Below the pieces are notes generated by a model. The model saw only the letters and a program-made list of their open reading frames with translations, did not search any database and was not told the origin of the DNA. Positions 12,770 to 25,399 of a DNA stretch of 64,000 bases are shown here, piece after piece. Source of the stretch: Dryococelus australis (lineage: Eukaryota; Arthropoda; Insecta; Phasmatodea; Phasmatidae). Position 1 is the stretch's first letter. Every line of letters begins with the position of its first letter. Position numbers and translations under genes: made by a program. The stretch covers positions 227,503,620-227,567,619 of the forward strand of contig CM057009.1 in NCBI GenBank assembly GCA_029891345.1, in the 5' to 3' direction.

Positions 12770-13640
12770 TTATGGTCAACTATGCTTATAAGTGTGCTTA
12801 TGACATACTTCACCCTGCGACCCTTTTCTTTGTGGGGTTTATGCCTATGTTATAGATTTTATGGCTCTATTTTAAACATTTCCAAAATCATAGCCACCTT
12901 TGGTTATAAGTGGGCTTAGGACATACTTGACTACATGACTCTTTCCATTGTCAGGGGTGATGTCTTTGTTATGAATTAGATGACTATATTTTAAATGGTT
13001 AGGAAGTTATAGCTAACTATGCTTATAAGTGTGCTTAGGTGATACTTGTCTGCGACTCTTTTCATTGTTGGAGATGATTATAAGTTATGAATTCATAGAC
13101 TATGTCTTAAGTGGTTTAGAAACTATAGCCAACTATGCTCATAAGTGCACGTAGGTTATACTTGTCCCTGCAACTCTTTTTGATGTCGGAGGTGATGTCT
13201 GTGATATGAATTTGACATCTATATTTTAAATGGTTCAGAAATTATAGCCAACTATGCTTATAAGTAGACATAGGGTACATTTAGCATTACGAAATTCCAT
13301 CATCCTGGGTTATGTCTATGGTATGAATTTGGCAACTTTACCTTAAACAGTTCGGAAATTACAAGCAACTATGCTTTTAAGTAGATATAGAGTATACTTG
13401 ACCCTGCAATCCTGCTCGTCATCAAGTGTGATGCCTATATTATGAATATGGCAACTATATTTCAAACAGATTGGATATTACAGCCAACTATGCTTATAAG
13501 TAGATGTAGGGTGTGATTGGTACTACCACCATGATCATCAACTTGGAGATGTCTATGATTTGAATTTGAAAACTATAACTTAAATGGTTTGGAAATAATG
13601 GCCAACAATGCTTATTAGTTTGTGGATGTCAGATATAGAC
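12770..13640. repeat. Right-arm array A (about 8 copies)
   Basis: Units of about 115-120 bp containing GCCAACTATGCTTATAAGT and a GTGATGTCTATG-like word, the mirror of the longer left array at 6,440-7,920. The copy-number difference shows the arrays evolved independently after duplication. Confidence 0.85.
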
Positions 13641-14209
13641 ATATTGCACCGAAAACATTACCTGAGTAAGGTAACCACTGTTTTATATTTGATGATTAGA
13701 CTGGTAACATAATTAATCTAAAAATTAATAAATTTGGTCCTATGCCTAATAAATTCAGTATGGCAGTGGAACACATGTGACTTACAGATAAAAGTGCCAA
13801 AAATCAAATTCATACTGTTGGTTTGGCATTCGATTTGAAATCTCAAGTCCGAAAATATGTAACACTTGGAATATTTGAAAATATATTAATATGCTTAGAA
13901 AGTCCTATTTGGCACTGGTCATAGTCTCCATAACCATATATTCGACTACATATTCTTATCTGTCTGAAAAATACGAGTTTATATACACATTGCATGATAG
14001 ACTTGTCTGTAAAAGTTAAAGAAGGTATATAAAAATTAAATACATCACTTTTATTTAAAAAAATTAAGTTTTAACAAACTGGTGGTTGTCACATCATATT
14101 CTAATTCTTCTTGAAAATACGAGTTAGTATACATGTCGCACGATAAACTTTTTATAATATATATATAAATATATGAAATTGAATACACAACTTTAAATAA
14201 TTTTATAAC

Positions 14210-14450
14210 TCTGGTGCATGTGGTGCTAACAGCAGTGCCAGCTGTAGTGCATGTGGTGCTAACTGTGGAGCATTCGGTGTTAACTGTGGTGCATGTTGTG
14301 CTATCTGTGGGGCTAATTTCAGTGCATGTTATGCTAACTTCTGTGCTCTGTGCTGAATGTGGTGCTTACTATGGTGCTAATTGCAGTGCATGTGATGCTA
14401 ACTGTAGTGTATGACGTGCTTACTGCAGTGAACTGCGGTGCTAATTGCAG
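14210..14450. repeat. Right-arm array B
   Basis: Short units of GGTGCTAACTGTGGTGCATG type, the mirror of 5,820-6,030. Confidence 0.8.
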
Positions 14451-14789
14451 TGCAATGAATGCATAATACTTATGCATACCTGTAGAAAAGGAGAGAAATG
14501 AGTAGGAATGATAGAGCAGGAAAAATCATGATGGAACGATACAGTAGGGAAAGTCAAGATAGAATGATAGAGTAGGAAAAATAAATGTTGATCGATAGAG
14601 CAGGAAATATTAAATACTAGCTGCCAAGATACCAAGCACGACATACTGGCTGACAAGTTGGCGGATACGACGTACAAGCTGCTAAGATTGCCGCCAAGAT
14701 GACGGAAACAAGATGGCAGCCGGTAACAAGATGGCCGCATCAGCCGCAATGTTTGCACCTCGCGCCTCAATCCCCTAGCCCTTGTCCCA

Positions 14790-15780
14790 AAACGTACATA
14801 ATCCTACTGCTAACTTGCCTCCCAGAACCACCAACTCGTTCTGAACCACAAGTTTATCGGCTCTTAGAAACAAAATGACGCTCACTAGGAATGAATCTTA
14901 TACACCATGTAATACAATGGTCGCTGTTATTACAATACCGTGTGATTTTTCTGTTCCATTCTTTATGTTTTATTTTATGAGGCCTTAAACTGGCCTCCCA
15001 GAATCGTCAACTCGTTATGAGTCGCAAGTTTAGCGTCAAGTTGACAATACCTGGAGCACTGTCTCCATGAATCTGAAACAGTTTGTAATGCAGTTGGTAG
15101 CTGTTATTACAAAAACCTGTGAAATGTTTTGCTACAACGGAATAGATTTGTTTTGTAAGGCCTTAAACTTGCCTCTCATAATCGCCAACTACAACGGAAT
15201 AGATTTGTTTTGTAAGGCCTTAAACTTGCCTCTCATAATCGCCAACTCGTTCTGAGTCACAAGTTTATCGGCTCTTAGAAATAAAATGACGCTCACTAGG
15301 AATAAATCTGATACATCGTGTAATAAACTGGGTAGCTAGTATTACAATACCGCGTGAACTCTTCTTTTTAATGTGAATTTTAAATTTTATAAGGCCTTAT
15401 ACTTACCTCCCAGAATAGCCAACTCGTTCTGAACCACATGTTTACAGGCTGTTTGACAATACCTGGTGCACAGTCCCCATGAATCTGATACATTTTGTAA
15501 TAGAGTGGGCAGCTGTTATAATTAAACTCTGTCAGATTTTCTGCTACAACGGAATAGATTTGTTTTATAAGGCCTTAAGCTTGCCTCCCAGAATCGCCAA
15601 CTCGTTCTGAGTCACGCGTTCATTGGCTCTTAGAAATTTAATGACTCTCACAAGGAACGAATCTGAAACAGCCTGTAATACACTGGGTAGCTGGTATTAC
15701 AATGCCGTGTGACTTCTTCTGTTTCATACGTAATTCCTAAACTTGCCTCCTAGAATCGCCAATTTATTCCGACGCGTGGT
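14790..15780. repeat. Right-arm array C with a perfect 57 bp tandem duplication
   Basis: Up to six diverged units of about 170 bp share CTTGCCTCCCAGAATCGCC, AACTCGTTCTGA and a TTTATCGGCTCTTAGAAA-like word. Inside it, 15,133-15,189 and 15,190-15,246 are identical 57 bp copies, so array turnover is recent even though the arms are old. Confidence 0.85.
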
Positions 15781-16324
15781 GCATCAGCGTCACCATTTGA
15801 AGCTTGGATTCGAATCTAACGTCACGCCAATATTTTGGTTTTTTGACAGGTGCTCATTTTGCTCCCACATGCGCCACTAGCGACTTTTTCGTAAGGTTGG
15901 ATGTTACCAGATACACGTGGTGCTTCACCAGTTGAAGCTGGGATTCGATTGTAACTTCACGTCAGTGCGGGGAAAGGGAGGTAGGTTGTCGGTAAGTTCT
16001 GGTTACCCGTTGTTGCCAGTGGACTTGGCGTATCATGATTGGTCGAGGCCAATATTGTGCCGAGGGATTTTTAGGAGTATAGAGTGGTGAGGGGAGAGAG
16101 TCGGTAAGATGGTGGCGAGCTGAGAGGACGTGTGCAAGCTGGCAGCTCCGGCTCGGGGAAGGCCGCGGCAGTGTCGACATGAAATAAGTGACATTTCTTG
16201 TTTGTTTTGATTCATCGGGACATTCCGTAAGAAATTTCTGGAGGGATGGTCCCGGTCAATCTAATAAATAGTATTTCAGTGGGTTCAGTTTAGGTCAGTT
16301 TGAGGGCGCCGTCAGTCAGTGAGC

Positions 16325-16326
<2 letters not shown>

Positions 16327-16384
<58 letters not shown>
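16327..16384. repeat. (GA)n microsatellite
   Basis: About 29 GA units without visible interruption: a purine/pyrimidine tract in the right arm with no counterpart in the left arm. Confidence 0.97.
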
Positions 16385-16385
<1 letters not shown>

Positions 16386-17395
16386 GTGTAGATTTATTGA
16401 TCATTCAGGTGAAACAGTTAAGTTTTGTGGCTATTAGAGGTTAAGTTCCTGTTTTAGATGTTAAGTTGAGATTACGCTTTGTTTGGTTCTTACTATTTTT
16501 CGGTGTTTACTTTAGTGTAAGTTGATAATCCTGCCCGCAGAATGTGTGTTATTGGTTGTCCGTCGTAGCGGTAATCATTTGTTTCAGGTTGAGGTTTAGA
16601 TTCCCTGTTCTAACCTATAAGCTGTTGGGCCTGTTTATGTCTGGTTACCAATATTCTATTTTTTTTCTTATTTTGTTTCATGCCAAGCATTCTGGTCTCT
16701 AAACCAATACCTAAGTGCTTATTCTTAAGATTTGTTAAGGTGAATCAGTTTTAACAATAGCCAACTTTTGATGCAATGTGTGTATAATCGTTATAAATAA
16801 TGTTTAATATTATTTATTAGTTTTGGTAATTTCCGAGGCATACATACAAGTGAGTAAAGGATCTCACCACGTATATCCCTTCAGTTAACAGTAACATCTG
16901 TAAAAAGAAAATTTCGTTGAAACTTCAAAGGATAAATTAATAATCTACAGGTTAGTTTTCGTTTTCTGATTATTTCACCATTTTTGGCCGTATTTGTAAA
17001 TTGTCATAAAAAGACAGTTGCCTTTTTTTCAAGAGAGTCAAATTCCTTTTTAATATTTCTTGTGTCTAACTCATCTGTATGTGATCCAACCCCTTCTGGA
17101 GTAGGGTATATGAGACAAATAATTTTGCTATGTTTGTTTTTATCTATTAACTTTTTGCAAGTAAATTATTGTAAAATTTCTCATATTGATTGCTTCGAAG
17201 ATTATACCTAACTACTTAGTCTAATTGAATTTTTTTTTTAATAATTCTTTTTTTCAGGTAATTGAAAAACTAATCTTGATACCACAGGTATCTGCGCTGT
17301 AGCCAATGAATCGGACTGATTTATTTTGTTTTTTTTATTGAACCTCATTTAAAGTTTATAACAATATTTAGTTTTTCTCTATCTTAAAGATGTGT

Positions 17396-17446
17396 GTGTA
17401 TATATATATATATATATATAACACACACACACACACACACACACAT
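17396..17446. repeat. Compound (TA)n(CA)n microsatellite
   Basis: A TA run passes directly into a CA run. No counterpart in the left arm. Confidence 0.95.
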
Positions 17447-19894
17447 ACTTTTGTTGTTTGATGTTTGAATCTATTGAATACTTTAAAGATTATTATTCTT
17501 GTTGTTCAACATTATAGATTGTCATAATTATTATTTTATTTTCGTTGATAAACTGAAACTTAGTCTTCTTTTCATTTTTTTACATTTTTAAATTAAAGTT
17601 AACCTGTTCTCTCTATAAGTAAAGTGTGTTATTTATTTACTTCTTCTATTGATATCAATGTTGGAAGCTAAGAATAACAGAGCTTTTGGTCTTTCCTTAT
17701 ATAGGTCTCTCTCGACTTTTCTCTCTCATAACCTAGGAGTTTAATTATTTTTAATTGAGTTGGGATACTACCAAGTTGTAGTTGCATGGTGATTGGTGTT
17801 ACTGAACCTCATGTCGCTTTTCTACTCAGTCAAGGGAAGATCATGAGAAGATCCCCTGTACCTCTCGATTAACCTCTCGTTTCATTAACCCCTCCACCTC
17901 CCCCTTCACAGGCTCATTAATTCCTTCCTGTTTATTCCCTATTCTTTGCAGAAGTCATACCAGTTTATGGACAAAGGATTAATGTATTTTTGCTGGAGTC
18001 GTTTTTATAAGATGCTCACCTATTTTATTTCTTTTTTCTTCTTTTTGAATGACTTGAAAATTTTTATTGAACTTGACATTTTAAAGTAAGGGTTTCCAGG
18101 CGACCCCATTATGCTTAACTGTCTGTACGTGAGGTGTTATTTAATTATTTATTTTCGGTTCAGTTCAGAGATCTTAGTTTCCACGAGTGGTAAACTATTA
18201 AGTCCCCTCCCCCTCCCCCACTCACATTTCTAGCGAGTAGCTGGAGCTGTCACAAAGTAGCGTAGTTTAGGGTATCCAAACCTGTTTTACATCAATGCAG
18301 TGCTCAAGGATATAGTTTCAATATCTTTCGCATGAGTGTTTGATAGGAATGTTCTGATAGTATGAGTGTTGGGTAGCATCAGGTTGACTAAAACAGTTCA
18401 TATTTTGTGTTGTAATGCTATCTGTAATGCATCATTAGATTGTTAATGTATCTTGTTTGTATAGTATGTTAGTTTTGCTGGCAATGTTTGATGGTAAGAG
18501 AGTTGCGAATGAACGGTTATAATGTTTCTCTGTTGGAACATTTGAATTGCTGGTTTCGTGATATGGTTTATTGGAATTATATTTCTTTAGGGTTGGGTCG
18601 TTGACTATTGTAAACTGTATGAGTGTTGGTATTATTTAAAGGTTCGTGTGTTTTACTATTACATGATGAAATATTTTTTTCAAAGAAATTCGCTGGACTA
18701 TTTCATAGGAATGCTTATATGATTGCTTCGTTATTCCTGGATAATATGAAGTATGGTGTTTGGTATAACATATATTATGGAATGTAATGGGGTGCAGGTA
18801 GTTTTCAGGTATTGTGGGATATTCATGTTAGAATATTTTGTCTGGAATTATATGTATTAATTGATTTTTGATCAGTTTTTTTTAGCAGCGACTGTGATAT
18901 ATCAAAATACTATGAGATATTTAAAACAATTTTCTATGGTTATATTGAGGTTTGGGCTATAGTTGTTTTATATTACATTAAATTTTGACTAGGCATTGGA
19001 GGAAAGCTGGTCGAAATTTTAAATTAATAATAATATTGTTATATGGCTCAGGTCTCAGTTTCTCTAAATGAAGCAGTGACATATCGAAATGGGTAAAAAA
19101 AAAATATATTACATATAAGTTTGCAAACATAAATTAATCTATCAAACAATTACTGTATCATGTATTTTAATACGAAATTTATAAGTTAGTGGTGAGTAGG
19201 AGTTGAGATGTCTGTAACATAACTATCTCTTATAGCGAATGCTCTCCAGTATATAGAATATCCTGGTATGATGGTAACATGTTTGCGAAGAGAGTTTAAA
19301 ATGTTTGTCTATAGGAAAGATAAAATTGTATATTAATAGTGATGTTGTCTAGTAAAAGGAATATCTTGATTGTGAATAGATAGGGGCTGGTAGCATGTTC
19401 GAACCTAAGCCCTTCCGATTATGTGTATAAATATATTATTCACATATGCGTGATATACAACTAATATACATATGTTGTTTGTGCCTTGCATGTAAGATAT
19501 ACATGGAGATACTAAGTTTCAGGGATTTTACATAAATATAAAAAAATGCATTATTACATTTACTATCGGTTTAGTTACCGAACGCTAGATTTTAGATATA
19601 ATATTTTCTTCCCATGTATGTTACTACGTTCACGAAATGTATAAATGTTAGATGTGTTTATTTAAACCGGACTGGTAGCAACCAATATAGGTTAAGGTAC
19701 TTACTTCATTCTGTTTGTGTGTGTATGTGGAAAGTATAGTAAGAAGGGATATTTAAATTTATACTAGAAACTTTGGTTCACATTAGTCGTTGACAGTACG
19801 ATCAGTGGAATTTATTCGTCTGTTGAGATATTTGTGTAAGGTTATGTGTGATGGATGAGATATATGTATGTTTTTTGTAACGTGATTACTTGGT

Positions 19895-21820
19895 AGTAAT
19901 TGCGACAGAGGCGCTGTCGCCGACGACCCGACATGTTAATTACTCTAGCTATATGGCAAGCTCCTCGGCTAATTCGCTCCCCTCCCTAGCTCTCCTATCG
20001 ATCCCCTCCTGCCTTGACCCATCGTATCCCCTCCAGGATATGTTATTTAATGCCTTGCTCACCCGCACTCCTTTTTCTTCGATCTCTCCTTAGGGTTCAG
20101 TGCGATTCGGCGGTGAGCACCTAGGGCGAACATGGGAACCTCCATCGGGTCACTTCGGCTATGGTGGGCGAATGCAACCAGTTGAAAGCTTCTTCAATGG
20201 GTCTCGTTAGTGTATTTTCATTATCAATCTCATTTTTTAAACGAGGCACCATGAACAACACAACGAAAGGAGCGAGTCACAGCAAGCTAGCGGAACCAAT
20301 AATTTAAGAATGGTATTTTGTGAGAGTAACTTTTGTTGGAGCTAGAATACCTGATGGTTTTTGTCAAGCATTTTGTTTGTCTAAAGGGGTTGATTGTTGA
20401 TGCTGACCAAGTAAATTTTGCAGTGTTAAATATTTGCCTGTTTGATGGACTATCTAAGCAGCTATTCCGTTTGACTACCGCAACTAATGCTAATTCTCTG
20501 TCCACTCGGTTTTGAGTGACATGAAGACTTTTTGTTACAATTTTCGTTTATATTATTATTTCTCATAATTCGATTTCGACAGTTTATATATTCTGCTAAG
20601 AAAATGTTTTACCCAGGTTATGAGTGGCTCTGATAGGGCATTTATGACGCCCACTCATGCCTGGGTCAATCATTGTAGCTCTTGCCTGAATTTCTGGGTA
20701 TTTGTTGGGATACACACAGTTGTGCGAAGTTTATGAAAACCTTTTATTTTTCTTGTCCACCCAGTCGGAGGCCCAATCGAGCGGTATTACAATGTTAACA
20801 TCAGTTTGGTAATTACGTTTTTTTTTAAGAAAGACGCAACACTTACTTGGGTCTGGTACAAATAAAATGTAACAGGCTGTAGTTCTGAATACATGCATGG
20901 CCCAGGAAAAATAACTTAGGTAGTAACTTGACCTTTCAATATACATGATTTTTAGTGGTTGTTATATTTTTCAATGTTCATCAAAGTTTGGTGTCAAATA
21001 ACTTCGCAGTTGTGTAACATTTAGAGATGGTGCTTAAGTTTAATGACATGGATGGATATTTTTAAAAATGTAACTGGGTTGTGCCCTGTTGAATTTCTGA
21101 GAATTTTGAGACAGCAATAATTACTGTAATCTGCCGGGGATTTAGAATATTTCACATGTCGCGGCTGTAAGTGTGAGCTCGTAGAATAAATTATATGGTT
21201 GGGGAAAAGTTTTTCTCTTGAAGGGCAAAAGCCGAAATAGCCCTACTCACACTGTTGCGTGATTGCAAGTGATGTTACCTTTTATTTATGCTTGTTGTGT
21301 ATTTGTTTGATGTATTTTATTATGTTTGAAAGTATTAACACCATGGTTTTTGATACAATTTATGATTCACTGTTGAATTTTGCATAACCCTACCTAGCAG
21401 GAGAAAAATACATTTGTGTATATTGGTGTCAATTCACCATTAAAGTGTTTTTAAAAACCCAATATTTTCTTTTTTGTCTCCATGTGTAATGAGAATTATT
21501 TAATGGCTGGTTATTTACTATTCTCAATTGATTTGTGAGAAGAGCATTTTCATAAGCGACTTTAAAATATTTTGGTATACTTTTGTAATAAGAAAATGAA
21601 GGGCTGCCTTCCCTGTTATTCTGCACAAGTGTTAATGATAAAATGTATGCATTGTTATTAAAGAACATTTATGATGTTTCATCTGTGATCTTATACAGTA
21701 TTGAGACCTGTTCAATTCTTTTAAAGGTATCTTGTGTTATTTTGTTAAATAAAAGGCTTTATATTTCCTCATATAGTTTGCCTCGAATAATTTATTATTC
21801 CTTGTCCTGTTTGTATGGTA
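19895..21820. mobile_element. 1.9 kb segment present only in the right arm
   Basis: The left arm runs straight from the partner of 19,885 to the partner of 21,820 within about 15 bp (left positions about 150-165), so these 1.9 kb are extra on the right. The start is GC-richer (19,900-20,230) and the rest AT-rich. It holds a hairpin at 20,616-20,674. I see no TIR, poly-A tail or coding motif that would assign it to a family, and no clear target-site duplication. A deletion in the left arm is the alternative. Confidence 0.6.
20616..20674. repeat. Long hairpin inside the extra right-arm segment
   Basis: ACCCAGGTTATGAGTGGC is followed about 20 bp later by GCCCACTCATGCCTGGGT, giving arms of 18 bp with about two mismatches. 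It could be a transposon end pair, a recombination site or an RNA hairpin; nothing nearby decides between these. Confidence 0.7.
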
Positions 21821-21968
21821 CAATATAATCTGTACCGAATGGTAAAATTGCTAATTTCAAGTGTTGTGTTTATACCCTTGCGTGCTGTCATATTTGGCGA
21901 ATGTGATCTGGTCGGGTGGTGGGGAACAAATATCTTGTCATAGACACGAACCCCCCTAGCAGCAATGT

Positions 21969-24330
21969 TTTAACTGTTCTCACCCTCTCCTGCCTTTCGC
22001 CATAATCTCCTTTGCGAGTTGGGTGGCCGTACTCACATCTACCATTTGTGAGATTTAACCTCTCGAGAGATTTGCTAGAGATGTGTGTGTAGTCCTTCTT
22101 GTGTTTTTAACTATTTTATAAGATGACATGGTTTGGTGGCGTGTTTTGCTTGTATGGCCTATCAGTATGGTAGTAGCGATGTCCGAAATGTGTGATTGGG
22201 ATATTGTATTATTTAGGGTTGATGGAATTGCTTTGTCTCTGAGTGTGTCATATCAATATGACTGTTAAACAATGGGGTAGGAGTTATGTTGACAGTTGTG
22301 ATAATTAGTATAGAAGGTCGAAAATGCATGGATTTAATTTTAAGAGGGTGATGAAGAGCATCATTTAGAGCTGTTTTAGAAGTCAATGCGACAGAAAATA
22401 TAGGTAAAACAAGTTTATGCAGAAGAATGAGATTTTTACATGCCATTAACAAAAGTTAAAATTAGGAATGCCTGTTTTCAAAATTTCATTAATTTTGTTA
22501 TTTATACACAATTAAAAATAATAAAAGGGCTACATTAAAGCAAATTTCACAAGTTGCACAAATTAAAGTAATTGTTATATTATTTATTACTAGTGTTAAC
22601 ATTATAGAAGGTGATGTTACAGTTGCACCATGCAAGTATACACCATCGCATAAGATGTCGAGAGAGTGCCTACATCCATTCCGTAGCACTATCAACCCAA
22701 GACTGCAGGTCGACCAGGTTAATCCACATATATAACATAATCGCACTTGCATTGTTTAAGAAGTTATCTGGTAGTGATGTAACGAATGTATGCTATTGCA
22801 TAACTATGTAATAGGCAACGAATACAAGCATAAGTATCGGGTTCAATGTACAGACAGAACACATAATGTGAACATTGGAAATACCGGGTTCGATTCCTAG
22901 GCAAGTCACTTAATAATTATAAAAATTCCGGGAACTGAATAGAAATACACAATCACACCTGCAGACTCTTCGGAGAGAAAGAAAGCTATTGCGAAATCAC
23001 ACATGTTGAGACCCTGATAGCTGAACAGTAACTATGTCTTAACCCATCAGCCTGTGCTTCACAACTGAGCAGGCATGACTTGGAGACCTACCATACTGCT
23101 TAACTCTGACAACCAATGAGTGGATTTATACAGAATCCGATTCCAGTGCAGTAAATAAATGTTATGTATTAAATTTAATATCATTAATTTAACTTCTAAA
23201 ATATGTATATCGAGCTATATATCTATGTATATGTACTTTAAAGATGTATTTGTAGTATATGATGAAATCACAAACCTCGATTATGGAAAACATGATTTAT
23301 AAATTCATGTTCTGTCACTCCATAGCATACTGATGTAGGAAGCTAACTGATACACTTATCGATTGCTGATAAATGATAAGATGTATGTGTTTGCGAGAGT
23401 AAAAATGTGAAATGCACTTGTAATATACATTTATCACTGACTTCGTTTCCTGGACAGGGTTGAGAGTGCAAAATTTATATTATGTTTTCAAAATTTTGAG
23501 AACTTTTGGAAATTCCGGGAAATATACTGACATTTACTTACGCAAAAATACACATTGACTCTTCGGAGGGAAAGTGAAATACGATGCAAATGCACACACA
23601 TGCATACACACACAGACATATACACACTTAAACTCACACTTTCACCGATCCCCTGTGGAACTACCTGAGATATCAGAATGTTGTAGTAATTAGAGTCAAC
23701 AAAACGGAACTCTGATAACTGATAGGTGGATTGATGGTGACTTCAACTCCTGTTCAAGATATTTACTTTTTTATTTACACAATGAGACTATTTACGCATC
23801 ATCACCATATATAAGCCAGCTCTCGACTGACATTTTTGACGTATACCAAATAGTATTTGTTTCTCATCTGCATTCGAATACCATCATTTGTTTCTCTCTC
23901 TCTCTCTCTCTCTCTCATCATCATCCGAACAATTACACACATCCGAAATATTTGCTTACGTTCGTTCGATCAAGTGCATTCTCATATGTTAAGTAATATG
24001 TCATTGCCTCTTATTGGCTAATTACTACATCAATGCTTCTCATAGTTTAATTACTCACCTTCTTCGACTAGCATATTGGATTCCAAAAACCTTACAAATT
24101 ATAAAGAAAATATATTTAAGTAGAATTATTATTTTTATTAACATCCTCACATTTGCCTATTCACATGTAAAGATGTAGTTAATATTTATTTTCTAAATAC
24201 GAATGTATGCACATGAATAACTAGCAAATACTCATTTCACAACTACAAACAAGCACACAATTACTTAGGTATGCACATAAAAAAATTAGCAAATATACAT
24301 AAAAGGTGTATGTTCCATATTGCGTATCCA
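21969..24330. other. Intergenic AT-rich DNA with possible SINE scraps
   Basis: No supported gene. A GGGTTCGATTCCTAGGCAAG word at 22,886-22,905 looks like a tRNA B box. A related GGGTTCCAGTCCTGGGCAA word is at about 2,428. Words AAATTCCGGGAA and GACTCTTCGGAG recur at 22,922-22,975 and 23,509-23,568, so two diverged copies of one dispersed repeat are likely. A (CT)n tract lies at 23,893-23,916. Confidence 0.4.
23893..23916. repeat. (CT)n microsatellite
   Basis: A pure TC tract of about 12 units. Confidence 0.95.
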
Positions 24331-24379
24331 GTACTACGACGGCAAGTTAGTGTACGGGCTGTAGCGTGATGTTATTGAA

Positions 24380-25290
24380 TGCTCACAGTGTTTTTGGAAG
24401 AAGCCAAGAGAAGATGGTGAATTATTTTGCCAATCACTCTATCCTGGCTCCGGCAATATACCTAGTTTTGATCAAATAGTGTTCTACTGGTGCAGAAGAC
24501 GCAATTCAGACGGAATCAAGTGCAATTATAAATTGTCAGATAGGACAGGCACTTTTCTCGATTAATCCAAGCTGTCGCCGGAAAAATCCTCAAGTTAATT
24601 TTACTATGGTGCTTGTTGAGGAACCCACGTCAGCGTGCAATGATGGAAGAAATTCGATGCCCTGCCAAGACCATTGTCGAGTGGTCGATTTTCTGCAGAG
24701 AAGTGTGCATCAACTGGTTATAATCTCATCTACAGCGCGTAGGTGGGTCCGGTAACATAGTGGAAATTGACAAATAGAAGCTTGGAAAAACCGCAAGGGC
24801 TGCAAAGTTGAAGGACAGTGGGTTTTGGGCAGAGTTCAGCGCCATGGTCCGTCGAAATTCTTCTTAGTGCGAGTCAGCAGAAGAAACGCCAGCACACTTA
24901 CCAAGGTCATAAGAGAATGGGTGAGACCGGGTACCACCATCATTTCCGATTGCTGGCGTGGTTACAAGTCACTCGATGCCTATGGTTACCGCCATCTGCA
25001 AATAAATCACACAAAAGAATTCGTCTGCAGCGAAATGGGCGGAGTAGTACATCGTCGCAACATCGATCGACTGGCCGGGGAAGAGATGTCCGTACATACC
25101 CAAACCATCGAGAGAAACTTGTGTTCTGTCAAATTCAACATGCCGTGTTTTGGAAGACGGAAGCAGTTTTGGGAAGAATACCTCGCCGAGTACATCTAGA
25201 AAAGACTCATCGCTACCATGAGTGGCTGCACTCGTTCCTGATGTATGCTGCGAACATGTACATCCCGCCCAAAATAACTGCAGTAAAATT
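24380..25290 (+). pseudogene. Broken Merlin/ISXO2-type (IS1595-like) DDE transposase
   Basis: The best open frame (24,825-25,199) shows hallmark blocks of the ISXO2-like DDE domain: a TTIISDCWRGY block with the second Asp, a GYRHLQINHTKEFV block and HTQTIE near the catalytic third acidic residue. Upstream, in a different frame, a GSGNIVEID block (first Asp) at about 24,748-24,775 is followed by an in-frame TAG. The C-terminal part after 25,199 continues only in another frame. At least one stop and two frameshifts make it non-functional. ISXO2-like domains in animals define the Merlin transposon superfamily, so this is a Merlin relic. I did not find its terminal inverted repeats. The element has its own base composition, less AT-rich than its surroundings. 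Confidence 0.8.
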
Positions 25291-25399
25291 AAATTATCGC
25301 ACTTTTTTTTTCAGCTTACGACCGAAATGTTTGTTGTAATTTTTTAGCACGTGATCGGACGAACGAGGTGTAAATGTGTGTAATTTGATTTTGTTTCAG

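Larger units (their letters stand above)
15960..18297. other. Right-arm stretch without left-arm partner
   Basis: It begins with a locally GC-richer patch (15,960-16,330), then a (GA)n tract and T-rich DNA. There are polypyrimidine-AG strings resembling splice acceptors but no coding stretch I recognise. The longest plus-strand frame (16,984-17,211) has no motif. It is either an insertion after the arms formed or lost from the left arm. Confidence 0.5.
11802..21968 (-). repeat. Right arm of the giant imperfect inverted repeat
   Basis: This is the mirror partner of 1-8,667. It ends near 21,968 only because the left partner is cut by the window edge. It carries two long stretches with no visible left-arm partner, about 16,000-18,297 and 19,895-21,820. 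These are either later insertions here or deletions on the left. Homology resumes cleanly at 18,298 (next to a TGCTCAAG motif) and at about 21,820. Confidence 0.88.

Noticed and set aside
1-21970. Palindrome as a sequencing or assembly foldback artefact
   Set aside because: The arms differ at roughly one base in four or five, carry arm-specific insertions and have different array copy numbers. A foldback artefact would be nearly identical.
24818-25339. 173-codon frame overlapping the transposase
   Set aside because: It overlaps the ISXO2-like frame out of register and has no motif except its last part, which is the shifted transposase C-terminus.
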